Below are positions 32,093-40,874 of a DNA stretch of 64,000 nt, in pieces. The DNA comes from Polyangium sp. y55x31. Lineage in GTDB: Bacteria; Myxococcota_A; Polyangia; Polyangiales; Polyangiaceae. The stretch covers positions 124,001 to 188,000 of the forward strand of contig NZ_JARZHG010000019.1 in assembly GCF_029946505.1 (NCBI RefSeq). Direction: 5' to 3'. Both the position numbers and the translations under genes were made by a program. Numbering within the stretch: the stretch's first letter is position 1; each line of letters starts with the position of its first letter. The notes under the pieces were generated by a model. The model made no database searches and was not told the origin of the DNA. It worked only from the letters and a program-made list of their open reading frames with translations.

Positions 32093-33331
32093 TCACTCGG
32101 GCAGGCGCATCGAGAGCAGCGCGTCAATGGTCGTGCGGGAGAGGCCGCCGGGCAGCGACGGGAGCATTTCCGCGGCCGCGGCGGGGATCTTGTCGGGGTG
32201 GATCACCGCGACCTGGATTTGTCGCTGCTTCTCGTCGAGCAGGATCATGAAGTAGCGATCGCCGATGGGCCGGCGCCACACAGGGCAGCCGTCCGAAGCG
32301 CCGCCGACCGCGATCTCGGGCCCCGTCGTGTAGGCCTTTTGCGCGCAGGCATCGACGACCTCGACGTCGTCGGCGAACGCGTCGCGATTGCAGCCCTCCC
32401 CGCAGACGTTGCCGCCGACGTGGCCGGCCTGGAACGAGCGGACGCCGGTGCTCACGAATTCGCGGTTCGAGTATTGATTGTTGTCCATCACCACCTCGAA
32501 CACGTTGATCTCGCCGCAGCCGTCGCCGACCGTGCCCGTCTTCGAGTAACAATTGCAGAGCCCGTTCCACTTGCGGCCGCCGTCGCGGATGAGCTCGGAA
32601 GCCACGAACGCGACCCACGGGCCCGGGTGACCTTGCCCGCCGCCGTCGCACTTCTGCACGCCCGCGTCGTCGAACGTCATCGACGCGAGGAAGACGATGA
32701 GCTTCGAGCCCGCCCAGCCGAGGTGGTTGATCCCCGGATCATTGGGGCAATAATAATCCTTCCCGTCTCCACACGAGAACGGCGTCTCTTGCATGAAGTA
32801 GTTGACGCAATCCTTCTTCGTGAAGTCGCCCGTGAAGTCGGCGGACGTCGTTTGCCCCTCGGTGACGACGAGGTTTTTGCCGTGGCCGCTCTGCGCGTCC
32901 CACGAGGAGACCAAAGGCCACGACGACGGATCGGCCCCCGGCTGGTAGATGGCGAGCTGCTTGAGGCGGATGGCCTTCATGATCAAGGTCATCTCCTCGT
33001 CGAAGGGCGCGAGCGTGTCGCTCGTGGTGTACTGCTCTTTCATGCAGCAGTGCCCGCCCCAGGTGTCCGTCCCGTCCTTGTAGGTACACGCTGGATCGCC
33101 GGCCTCGCGGTCGATTCGACGCGGCCACCACCCGGGCGCGCCGACGTTGGTGAACGTCATGGTCCCGCCCCGCGTCGGTGTGCTCGGCTCCGGGGTCTGC
33201 GGGCCGGAGCCCGTCGATCCGCCGCTCCCCCCGGCCCCGCCCGAGGGCTCCGTGTTGCCTGGGCCTCCACCTCCGCAGGCACAGGCGAGCATCACGAGAG
33301 CAGCGCGAACGAAGAGCGAAGTGAGCCTCAT
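32093..33331 (-). CDS. TOS1-like (DUF2401/DUF2403-type) lipoprotein, copy 2
   Basis: 412-aa lipoprotein (lipobox around LACAC, Cys17 or 19) with a Gly/Ser linker to ~50. Shared blocks with the copy at 28437: RGGTMTFTNVGAPGWWPRRI, DEEMTLIMKAIRLKQLAIYQP, GWAGSKLIVFLASM, a Cys-rich centre (CNCYSKTGTVGDGCGEINVFEV) and MILLDEKQRQIQVAVIHPDKIP. In fungal Tos1-type proteins the CxC...GCGExxxFE stretch is the likely catalytic area. It heads the four-gene glucanase operon; the promoter motif ends 8 bases before the ATG and no Shine-Dalgarno is seen. The bacterial copy was probably acquired or shared with wall-degrading lineages (inference). Confidence 0.68.
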   Translation of the reverse strand: MRLTSLFVRAALVMLACACGGGGPGNTEPSGGAGGSGGSTGSGPQTPEPSTPTRGGTMTFTNVGAPGWWPRRIDREAGDPACTYKDGTDTWGGHCCMKEQYTTSDTLAPFDEEMTLIMKAIRLKQLAIYQPGADPSSWPLVSSWDAQSGHGKNLVVTEGQTTSADFTGDFTKKDCVNYFMQETPFSCGDGKDYYCPNDPGINHLGWAGSKLIVFLASMTFDDAGVQKCDGGGQGHPGPWVAFVASELIRDGGRKWNGLCNCYSKTGTVGDGCGEINVFEVVMDNNQYSNREFVSTGVRSFQAGHVGGNVCGEGCNRDAFADDVEVVDACAQKAYTTGPEIAVGGASDGCPVWRRPIGDRYFMILLDEKQRQIQVAVIHPDKIPAAAAEMLPSLPGGLSRTTIDALLSMRLPE

Positions 33332-33339
33332 CGAACAGC

Positions 33340-33366
33340 AAGTGGATCGGCGCGCGAAAACGGCTC
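33340..33366 (-). promoter_or_regulatory. ECF-type promoter motif, copy 1 (before the glucanase operon)
   Basis: Minus strand: GAGCCGTTT, 8 nt (TCGCGCGC), CGATCCACTT. Same boxes and spacing as the copies at 28350 and 25548. Ends 8 bases before the first codon of the TOS1-like gene. Confidence 0.78.
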
Positions 33367-33784
33367 ACGGGGGAGACGAGATCGTTCCCACCTTCGCCTA
33401 CCTGTCGCGCTCACGTGAGCGCCGGCCCCCCAGGCGTCGTGCAGAGACTCCCGCCGAAGCAGGTGGGCACGAGCACGCCCGAATACGATCGGCTCAGGCT
33501 TCGGCGACTCCCCTCGAAGACAAACCATGCGCCGGCGGGCGCCTCCCCCGGCAGCGGCGCACGTGCCGGGCATGTATCCCGCTTCCGCTTCCGCAAGGAA
33601 AAGCCGTACGCCTCATGGGGACCAATCTCTCATGGCGCCCCCTCCCGACCCGACGCTAGGCTCCGATGTCGCGGAGGTGCGCCCGGCGACGCCGCCGCAC
33701 CTCCGAAAACACGATTCAACGTGCAGGCATTGGCGTTGTTTTGATGTCCGGGGCAGCAAAAGCACCCGGGCGAGGGGAGGGGTC
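33367..33784. other. Divergent intergenic region
   Basis: About 420 bases between the glucanase operon and the plus-strand lipoprotein gene. Apart from the ECF motif at its left edge and a GGAGGGG ribosome site at its right edge, I see no gene, hairpin or repeat. Confidence 0.4.
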
Positions 33785-34618
33785 ATGTCCTTGGTTCGGG
33801 GATCGCGGGCACTTGCCCTGGGCGCTATCCTTTTCTCGATCGGCTGCGGCGAAGCGACTCCCGACGCCGAAGGGCTCACGGAGGCCCCCATGTTCGAGCC
33901 CCTGGGCGGCCCCGCGGGATCGGGCGGCATCAACGGCGCGAGCCCGCTCGCATATCACGCAAACGTGATGAAGCTTTTGACCGCCCTCGCATTCCCCGCA
34001 ACGGATCCATCCGATCCATTGGCCGTGAATCCCGCGATCGAAGCCACGGGCCTCCTGGATACCTGGGGCGGACGGCACGTGTTTCGTTATGCGGTGCGCT
34101 GCGCCCTGCCCGCGGGGACGCAAATCACGAGTGGAAATGAGGTTTACCAGGGGGAAGGCATCCTGAGCACCACCTCCACGTGGCTCACGGCCGGCCTCGG
34201 GACGTCGGCGCAGGAGGACGTGCTCGCGTGCCTCGTCGCGCATCTCAATCCCCTCGGCTTCTCCGTGCCCATTTTCCTCTCGGGGCCCAGCGTGGCCGGG
34301 ACGGAGAGCGCGGGCGAGCTCGGATTCGCGGTCGCGGAGGCGCTCTGGCAGGTCCGGATCCAGGGCCCCGGCCAGGCCCCCGTCTATCACGCGTGGCCCC
34401 GCGTCAACCTCCTCTCGACCTGCGGTCTCTTCACCCAGCTCTCCTGGATCACACGGCTCTGCGGCTCCTTGCTGAACACGTGCGGCGTCTCGATCCGATA
34501 CGACATGGCGAGCGCCTGCGTGGGCTCGGACGGAAGTTTTTCCTGCAATGGCAAACCGGTGATCCAGACGATGCTCGAACCGGCGGCGCTATGCGATCTC
34601 CACCTTTCCCTCCTGTAA
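33785..34618 (+). CDS. Hypothetical lipoprotein preceding a Ser/Thr kinase
   Basis: 277 aa. The start is fixed by GGGGAGGGGTC just before the ATG and a lipobox FSIGC (Cys21). The mature part has several paired cysteines (VRCALPAGTQ, DVLACLVAHLNPLG, STCGLFTQ, RLCGSLLNTCG, SACVGSDGSFSCNG), so it is probably disulfide-stabilised outside the cell. A YAVRCALPAGTQI..GNEVYQGEG block recurs in myxobacterial outer-surface lipoproteins, as far as I recall, but no function is known. The kinase gene starts 16 bases after it, so the two are likely co-transcribed. Confidence 0.75.
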   Translation: MSLVRGSRALALGAILFSIGCGEATPDAEGLTEAPMFEPLGGPAGSGGINGASPLAYHANVMKLLTALAFPATDPSDPLAVNPAIEATGLLDTWGGRHVFRYAVRCALPAGTQITSGNEVYQGEGILSTTSTWLTAGLGTSAQEDVLACLVAHLNPLGFSVPIFLSGPSVAGTESAGELGFAVAEALWQVRIQGPGQAPVYHAWPRVNLLSTCGLFTQLSWITRLCGSLLNTCGVSIRYDMASACVGSDGSFSCNGKPVIQTMLEPAALCDLHLSLL

Positions 34619-34634
34619 CGCCGCGAGGAATGCC

Positions 34635-37600
34635 ATGCGGACCGAGGACATCCTCACGTCGTGCCCGTCGCCCGTGGAGCCGCCCCGCGTCCCGGTCGCG
34701 CTCCTCGCGCGATTCGAAGGCCTCGAGCTCCTCGGCCGCGGGGGGATGGGCTCGGTGTACCGGGCGCGGGACAAGCAGCTCGGGCGCGACGTGGCGCTCA
34801 AGTTCCTGCACGCGTCGGACGCGGAGACGAACCGATTGCTCCTCCGCGAGGCGCGTTCGCAGGCGAGGCTCGAGCACGAGAATGCGTGCAAGGTGTACGA
34901 GGCGGCCGCCCTCGGCGACAGGCCGTACATCGTGATGCAATACATCGACGGCGAGCCGCTCGACGTCGCGAGCGCCCGGATGACGCTCGAAGAAAAGGTC
35001 CGCGTCGTGCTCGAGGTATCCGCGGCCCTCCACGAGGCGCACCGGCTCGGGATCATCCATCGCGACGTGAAGCCCCACAACATCATGGTCGAGCGAGGCG
35101 AGGACGGGGCCTACAAGCCGTACATCACCGATTTCGGCATTGCGCGGGACACGCGCGAGGCGACCCATTCCACGATGGGTTCGTTCGCCGGGACGCCCGG
35201 ATACATGGCGCCGGAGCAGGCGGGCGGCGACGTGCATGCGCTGGATCGGCGGACGGACGTGTATGCGCTCGGCGCCACGCTCTACGATTTGCTCGCGGGA
35301 CGGCCGCCCTTCGAGGGAAACCTGATGGAGGTCTTGCAAAGCCTCCTCCTCGACGAGCCCTTGCCGCTCCGCAAAGTGCGCCCCGAGGTGCCGGAGGACC
35401 TCGAGGCCGTGGTGATGAAATGCCTCGAACGGGAGCCGGGGCGCAGATACGAATCGGCGCGGGCCTTCGGCGACGATCTCGCGCGTTTCCTCGACGGCGT
35501 CCCCGTGAAGGCGCGCCGGGCGTCGCTCGGGTACGTCCTCTTGAAGACCGCGCGCAGGCACAAGGCGCGCGTGGCGCTCGGGGCGGCGCTCGTCGCGGCG
35601 GCCGCCGTGCTCCTCGTTTTGTGGTTCGGCGAGCGGCGCGCCGCGGCCGAGCGGGCTGCGATCGCGCGGGAGCTCGGCGAGGACGTGAAGGAGATGGAGC
35701 TTTTCCTTCGGCACGCGCAAGTAATGCCGCTGCACGACATCGAGCGCGAGCGGGACATCGTGCGGGGGCGGCTGCGAGGCATCGAGCGCCGAATGACGTT
35801 GCTCGGGCCCGCCGCGGAGGGGCCGGTGCACGACGCGCTCGGGCGAGGGTATCTCGCGCTCCACGAGCCCGAAGAGGCGTTGTCCCATCTACGCCGCGCA
35901 TACGACGTCGGATACACCCAGCCGGCGCTTCGTCATGCCATGGGGCTCGCGCTCGTGGAGCTGCATCAAAAAGCGCTGGAGGAGACCAAGAGGATCCAGG
36001 ATCGCGAACGCAGAGACGCGAGGATCGCCGCCCTCGCCGCCGAATACAAAGAGCCTGCGCTCGCGCACCTGCGCGCGTCGCTCGGGGCGCGGTTCGAGTC
36101 GCCGGCGTTCGTGGAGGGGCTCATTGCGCTGCAAGAGGGCAAGAACGACGTCGCGCTCGAAAAGGCGCGCGAAGCGTTCCGGCAATCGCCCTGGCTCCAC
36201 GAGGCGAAGAAGCTCGAAGGAGACGCGCTCTTCGCGGAGGGCAGCCGATTCCGTCGCGACGCGGCGTTCGATCTCGACAAAATGATGCAAGCCTTCGAGC
36301 CCGCGGCGGCGGCGTACGCGGCGGCCGCGGAGATCGCGCGGAGTGATCCGGCCGTACACGAGGCCGAGTGCGAGCTCTGGATCCAGGTCGTCCTCGCGTC
36401 GGACGCGCGCCCATCGCTCCTCCGCCCGAGCTTCGAGAAAGCGAGGCGCGCCTGCGGCCGGGCCATCATGGCCGATGCGCAGCGCTCGTCGGCGCGGATC
36501 AAGGTGGCGCTCCTGCACAGCATTTTTGCATTCCGCACCGTGCACGGGCCGGAGACGGCGGAGCCGGAGCCCATCATCCGAGAGGCGATCGATCGTGCCG
36601 AGGACGCCGCGCGCGCCCGGCCGGGCGACGCCATGGCGCATTACCTCGTGGGCGCTGCCTACAGGACGCGGTTCCTTTATCTGATGAGCCGTGGGCTCGA
36701 CGCGCGGGAAGCCATGGGCCGCGCCATTGCCGCTTACGAAGAGGCCATCCGGCTCGATCCCGGCTTCCTCTGGCCCTACAACGAGGTTTGTTCTTCTTAT
36801 GCGGAGCGGGCCCGGATCGAGGCCTCACGCGGCGTCGATCCGGGCCCCTCGGTCGAGCGCGCCGTCGCGCGTTGCGACGAGGCCATCGCGCGGGATCCGA
36901 GCTTCACGTACCCGGCCATCAACAAGGCCCTCGCGTTTTTCCGGCGCGCACAATACCTCGCGTGGCGAGGCCTCTCGCCGGAGAGCGCCGTGGCGAGCGC
37001 GCTCGCGTCGGCGGCCGCCGTGCACGAGACGAACGCCCTCGATTCGGCGAACCTTTCGGCGTGGGCGCTCTGGATCGAGGCGACACACGCCGCCGATGCG
37101 GGCCGGGATCCGGGGCCATCGCTCGAGCGCGCCGCGGCGTTCGTCCGGGGAATGGAGCGGCTCGGGCCCCCCTCCGCGAGCCGCGAGATCCAGGGACTCC
37201 TCGCCATGACGGAGGCGTCGTGGCTCCTCGGGCAAGGGAAGGATCCGACGGCGGCGCTCGCGACGGCGCGCGAATCGTTCCGCGCGCTGGTCGCGGCGGC
37301 GCCTTGGGACGTGGACGCGCGCCGGAACGAGGCGCGCGTAAAACTCCTCGGCCTGCGCTGGGCCGTCTCGAAAGGTCGCGCGGACGCCGCCTCCTTCGAG
37401 GATGCGATCGAGCCGCTCCGGCGCCTGCTCGCAGAAGAGCGCGCCGATCCGCATTTGCACCAGACGCTCGCCGAGCTTCACGAGGTACGCGCCGCCTGGC
37501 TTTCCGCGAGACATGAGCCCGCCGATCGAGATCGGGCGAGCGCAATCGCCCTGTGCGACGCCGCGCTCGCCCGAAACCCTCGCATGGCGACGGCGCTCGC

Positions 37601-37769
37601 GACGAAAGGCGCGCTCCGGCTCGCGCAGGCGCGCGCGTCGGGCGATGAGAAAGCCGCGAGCGAGGCCAAGGCCCTCCTCGAATCCGCGCTCCGCGAGAAC
37701 CCACTCCTCGCGTGGGAGCGCGCCGCGGCGCTCGCGGAGGCCGAGGCGAAGCCGACCTCGGCACGTTGA
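34635..37769 (+). CDS. Hanks-type Ser/Thr protein kinase with TPR-like C-terminus
   Basis: 1044 aa. Kinase domain ~25-290: glycine loop GRGGMGSVY (34-42), VALKF with Lys56, HRDVKPHN (142-149), DFG (167-169), APEQ (192-195), all key residues intact, so it should be active. One membrane segment at ~318-335 (VALGAALVAAAAVLLVLWFG) puts the rest outside the cytoplasm. From ~400 to the end are helical repeats of TPR style (GYLALHEPEEALSHLRRAYDVG, AIAAYEEAIRLDPGFLWPYNEVC, CDEAIARDPSFTYPAINKALAFF). It follows the small lipoprotein gene by 16 bases and precedes the DUF2169 gene by 56. Such kinases are abundant in myxobacteria, and some control type VI secretion. Confidence 0.92.
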   Translation: MRTEDILTSCPSPVEPPRVPVALLARFEGLELLGRGGMGSVYRARDKQLGRDVALKFLHASDAETNRLLLREARSQARLEHENACKVYEAAALGDRPYIVMQYIDGEPLDVASARMTLEEKVRVVLEVSAALHEAHRLGIIHRDVKPHNIMVERGEDGAYKPYITDFGIARDTREATHSTMGSFAGTPGYMAPEQAGGDVHALDRRTDVYALGATLYDLLAGRPPFEGNLMEVLQSLLLDEPLPLRKVRPEVPEDLEAVVMKCLEREPGRRYESARAFGDDLARFLDGVPVKARRASLGYVLLKTARRHKARVALGAALVAAAAVLLVLWFGERRAAAERAAIARELGEDVKEMELFLRHAQVMPLHDIERERDIVRGRLRGIERRMTLLGPAAEGPVHDALGRGYLALHEPEEALSHLRRAYDVGYTQPALRHAMGLALVELHQKALEETKRIQDRERRDARIAALAAEYKEPALAHLRASLGARFESPAFVEGLIALQEGKNDVALEKAREAFRQSPWLHEAKKLEGDALFAEGSRFRRDAAFDLDKMMQAFEPAAAAYAAAAEIARSDPAVHEAECELWIQVVLASDARPSLLRPSFEKARRACGRAIMADAQRSSARIKVALLHSIFAFRTVHGPETAEPEPIIREAIDRAEDAARARPGDAMAHYLVGAAYRTRFLYLMSRGLDAREAMGRAIAAYEEAIRLDPGFLWPYNEVCSSYAERARIEASRGVDPGPSVERAVARCDEAIARDPSFTYPAINKALAFFRRAQYLAWRGLSPESAVASALASAAAVHETNALDSANLSAWALWIEATHAADAGRDPGPSLERAAAFVRGMERLGPPSASREIQGLLAMTEASWLLGQGKDPTAALATARESFRALVAAAPWDVDARRNEARVKLLGLRWAVSKGRADAASFEDAIEPLRRLLAEERADPHLHQTLAELHEVRAAWLSARHEPADRDRASAIALCDAALARNPRMATALATKGALRLAQARASGDEKAASEAKALLESALRENPLLAWERAAALAEAEAKPTSAR

Positions 37770-37825
37770 CCGGCCCCGCCGCCTTCGTCCTCACCCCTTC
37801 CGTCCGTTGTGGTACTGTCGGCGCG

Positions 37826-40369
37826 ATGGAGGTCGTTGCGCTCGGCCCCTTCTACGTGGCCTCTCTCCCTTGGCAAAGGCAGAGCCGCGAGTGGGTGCTC
37901 ACCGTCGTCTGCAAGGCCACGTTCGATCTGGTCCCGGGAGAGCTCCGGCTCTCGTCGGGCCAGGAGCCGATCAACGACGCCGACAACCACTGGGACGACG
38001 ATCCCCGGCGCAGCGTCTACTCGCCGAGCGACCTCGTCCCTTTCCGCAAAGGCGCGGACGTCACGCTCGTCGGGCACGCGTTCGCCGCGCATCACAAGCC
38101 CTGCCGCTCGCTCCTCGCGCGGATGGTCGTGGGCTCGCTCGACAAGGCCATCGAGGTCCACGCCGACCGCACCTGGTCCGGCGAGGCGCAGATCACCGAC
38201 GGACCCGCGTTCACCCACATGCCGCTGCGCTACGAGCGCGCGCAGGGCGGGCCCGGGACCATGAACCCGGTCGGCATCCCCGTCACGCCCGGACCCTTGC
38301 CGAACCTGCACCCGGCGCGCCGGCAACACACGTTGAAGGACGACGGCTCGCCCGTGGGCTTCGGTCCGATCGCCGCCGGGTGGCCGCAACGCGAGACCCG
38401 GCTCCGCCGCCACCGCGGCAGTTTTTCCCACGCCGATTGGCACAGCCGGCCGCTGCCCGACGACATCGAGATCGAGTACTTCAACGCCGCGCCGGCCGAT
38501 CAGCGCCTCCCCGAGATCACGCCCGAGCTCGAGATCGTCCTCGAGCACCTCCACCCCGATCATCCGCGCCTCACGACCCGCCTTCCGGGCCTCCGCCCGC
38601 AGGCGTTCGTCGAGCGCCCGCGCGGCGGGCCGCAGGAGCTCAACCTCGTCGGTGATGCACTCTGGATCGACACCGACCGCGCCATCTGCACGATCACGTG
38701 GCGCGGCCAGATGCCGCTCCTCTCGCGCGACGAGCGCGGGCGTGTCCTCGTGGCGATGGGCAACCTCCGCCAGAAGCTCGCCTGGGACGACGTGCAGATG
38801 TTGAGCCGCGCGCTCGCCCCGCAAAAGACGTCCGCGCCTGCGCCCGCCGCGCCCGCGCCGCCCATCGCGCCGCCGGCCCCCGCCACGCCCGCGCCCGCCG
38901 CGAAGGCCGCGCCGCCGAAGCCGGTTCGTCCCGCCGAACAGCACATCTTCGAGGAAGAGTCCGTCGAGACGGAGATCATCTCCACCGAGGAGCTCGCGCG
39001 CGCCGAGGGCGGCAATGTGCCGGCGTGGCTCGCGCGTGGTCGGACCCGCAGCGGTGTATCCGCGCCTCCCCCCGCGCCCGCTGCCTCCACGCCCGCCGCC
39101 GCTCCCGCCGCCGCGACGGCCGCCGTCACGGCGCCCCGCGTCCCGACCCAACCGCCCCGCGCGCCGCTGCCTTTCCCTGGCGCGCAGCCGCCCGCGGCCG
39201 CGCCGGTCGTCCCCCCGATGCCGCCCGTGCCGGCGATCCCCGCGGTTCCTCCCGCGCCCCCGGTTCCGGCCGCTCCTGCGATGCCCCCCGCGCCGCCCGT
39301 CGCGCCTCCGATGGTCCCGCCGGCCGCGGTCGTGGCGGCCCCGCCGAGCTTCACGGCCCCGCAGGCGACCCCCGTGCCTCCGGCCGAGGTTCCTCGCCGC
39401 GAACCCCTCGACGTCGCGGCCGCGCCCGCTGTCCCGCGCGAAACCAGCCCCTGGGCGGCCGGCGCTTCGGCGAACGTCATTGGCGCGCCCACGCATACGC
39501 CCGTCGCGGCGCCCGTCACCACCACGCCCGCCGTCCAGGACGACACGCGTCCTCGTGTCCCGCCGGCGCGCCCCTCGCGTCGGCTCGGCCCCGAGGTCGT
39601 CGATCTCCTCTGGTTCGATCCGCAGGGCGTCGCTCGGATTCGTGCCGCGTTCCCGTCCATCGTGGACGAGCTCGAATTCGAGCCGCTCGATCCCAAGCAT
39701 GACCTGCCCACCGACGATCCAAATGCCTCGCGGGATCGGCACGACACCTTCGGCGTCCTCACGCGCGCCACGCCCACGGACGGACGGGGCATTCAGCGGG
39801 CGATGCTCGAATCGATCAGCGAGACCGGCCGCTTCACGCCGCCCGTCGTCATGCTCACGGGCGAACTCCGCTTTCCGTTCGACGAGGTCGAGCACCTGAA
39901 GGCCGCGACCGCCGCGATCACGCCGCTCGTGACCGAGGACAACAAGAAACTCAAGGACGCGCTCGAAGCGGCAAACGAGGTGCTGAAGACGCCGCTGCTC
40001 CAGGCGCCGTCCAATGTCGAGGTCGTGACGAGCGAGCTCCGCGACGCGCTCCGCCAATCGAAGCGCAGCGTCACGGTGAGCCAGCTCGACGCCCACATCG
40101 AGCGCGTGCTCCTCGATCAACGCAAATACCAGAAACGCACCGTCTTCGGCGACGAGCAGATCCGCGCGCTCTGCGTCCCCGCGGGCGAAAATACGGCCGT
40201 CCCCGTGTACATGCCGCTTTCGCTCGCGATGAAGCTGCCGCTCATGCTCAGGATGAAGGCGCGCCTGCTCGCCGAGGCCCACGCGCAGCAGGACCAATAC
40301 GAATCCCACCCGAATGCGCTGCGTGTCCTCGCGCTCGGCCGCGTGGTATCCATCGACGGCTGGCGATAA
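37826..40369 (+). CDS. DUF2169 type VI secretion accessory protein
   Basis: 847 aa from the ATG at 37826 (MEVVALGPFYVASLPWQ). Residues 1-~315 form a DUF2169 domain: VVCKATFDLVPG, NHWDDDPRRSVYSPSDLVPFRKGADVTLVGHA, FGPIAAGWPQR, YFNAAPADQRL, WRGQMPLLSRDE. DUF2169 proteins are adaptors for loading type VI cargo on VgrG. Residues ~330-600 are a low-complexity Pro/Ala linker (APAAPAPPIAPPAPA and similar). The C-terminal ~250 residues are mixed alpha/beta with a helix-rich block (EVEHLKAATAAITPLV, LDAHIERVLLDQRKY). It may serve the vgrG operon at 15.5-21.8 kb. Confidence 0.87.
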   Translation: MEVVALGPFYVASLPWQRQSREWVLTVVCKATFDLVPGELRLSSGQEPINDADNHWDDDPRRSVYSPSDLVPFRKGADVTLVGHAFAAHHKPCRSLLARMVVGSLDKAIEVHADRTWSGEAQITDGPAFTHMPLRYERAQGGPGTMNPVGIPVTPGPLPNLHPARRQHTLKDDGSPVGFGPIAAGWPQRETRLRRHRGSFSHADWHSRPLPDDIEIEYFNAAPADQRLPEITPELEIVLEHLHPDHPRLTTRLPGLRPQAFVERPRGGPQELNLVGDALWIDTDRAICTITWRGQMPLLSRDERGRVLVAMGNLRQKLAWDDVQMLSRALAPQKTSAPAPAAPAPPIAPPAPATPAPAAKAAPPKPVRPAEQHIFEEESVETEIISTEELARAEGGNVPAWLARGRTRSGVSAPPPAPAASTPAAAPAAATAAVTAPRVPTQPPRAPLPFPGAQPPAAAPVVPPMPPVPAIPAVPPAPPVPAAPAMPPAPPVAPPMVPPAAVVAAPPSFTAPQATPVPPAEVPRREPLDVAAAPAVPRETSPWAAGASANVIGAPTHTPVAAPVTTTPAVQDDTRPRVPPARPSRRLGPEVVDLLWFDPQGVARIRAAFPSIVDELEFEPLDPKHDLPTDDPNASRDRHDTFGVLTRATPTDGRGIQRAMLESISETGRFTPPVVMLTGELRFPFDEVEHLKAATAAITPLVTEDNKKLKDALEAANEVLKTPLLQAPSNVEVVTSELRDALRQSKRSVTVSQLDAHIERVLLDQRKYQKRTVFGDEQIRALCVPAGENTAVPVYMPLSLAMKLPLMLRMKARLLAEAHAQQDQYESHPNALRVLALGRVVSIDGWR

Positions 40370-40397
40370 CCAGGTTTTTCCTTCTCGTACCAAAAAG

Positions 40398-40434
40398 TGA
40401 ACCCGACCGGCTCCCAGGGGGCCGATCGGGCTCA
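40398..40434 (-). terminator. Imperfect hairpin terminator for the 132-aa lipoprotein
   Basis: Arms 40398-40415 and 40418-40434 pair with two mismatches around a 2-nt loop. On the minus strand the stem is followed by a CACTTTTTGG tract, so it fits a rho-independent terminator for the gene ending at 40476. It sits between two convergent genes and could also stop the DUF2169 transcript. Confidence 0.5.
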
Positions 40435-40475
40435 CGTTCACGTTTCGCTTCGATTCGAGGGCGCGCGGCCTCGCA

Positions 40476-40874
40476 TCACCGGATCCGGCCGTGGGCGTAT
40501 GCCCAGCCGGCGTGCCCGTAGCCGTAGTAGCCGCGCCCGTAGCCGCCGAGAGGCCCATAGTACGGGCCGCGCAGGAAGTGGCGGCCACCGATCAGGCAGT
40601 CGTATCCGCGGCAGCCGTAGTCGTATCCGTAGCTGAAGCCGGGCGCGCCGATGCCGCAGCCGCCCCCGAAGCAGCCGCCGTTCGTCGAGAGCGCGTCCTC
40701 GCTCTCGGCCGTGGTCTCGTCCACGCTCACGGCGAGCTCCGCGCTGTCGTTCGCCTCGTCCGTGAGGGCCAGCTCGGACGCGGGATCCTCGACCTCGGCC
40801 GCGCAGCCGGCGCCGACGAGCGCCACGGACGCGGACAGACCGAGCAGCGCGAAAAACTTCGAGAATTGATTCAT
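40476..40874 (-). CDS. Small lipoprotein with Gly/Tyr-rich tail
   Basis: 132 aa. GGGAGG sits 6 bases before the ATG. The signal ends VGAGC (Cys24), then an acidic Glu/Asp/Thr-rich stretch (~28-62), a Cys/Gly motif (GGCFGGGCGIG) and a C-terminal ~55 residues dominated by Gly and Tyr (YGYDYGCRGYDC, GPYYGPLGGYGRGYYGYGHAG). Gly/Tyr-rich tails of this sort are found in silk-, cell-wall- or adhesion-type proteins. Function unknown. It is divergent from the secreted protein at 41207 and convergent with the DUF2169 gene. Confidence 0.78.
   Translation of the reverse strand: MNQFSKFFALLGLSASVALVGAGCAAEVEDPASELALTDEANDSAELAVSVDETTAESEDALSTNGGCFGGGCGIGAPGFSYGYDYGCRGYDCLIGGRHFLRGPYYGPLGGYGRGYYGYGHAGWAYAHGRIR

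Noticed and set aside
38850-39560. Low-complexity Pro/Ala DNA in the DUF2169 gene as a tandem repeat element
   Set aside because: Irregular codons with no fixed period; it is a disordered linker.
37478-40588. Open frame of 1036 codons opposite the DUF2169 and kinase genes
   Set aside because: Composition is Arg/Gly-rich with RGRGGG runs that mirror the Pro/Ala linker on the plus strand. Shadow.
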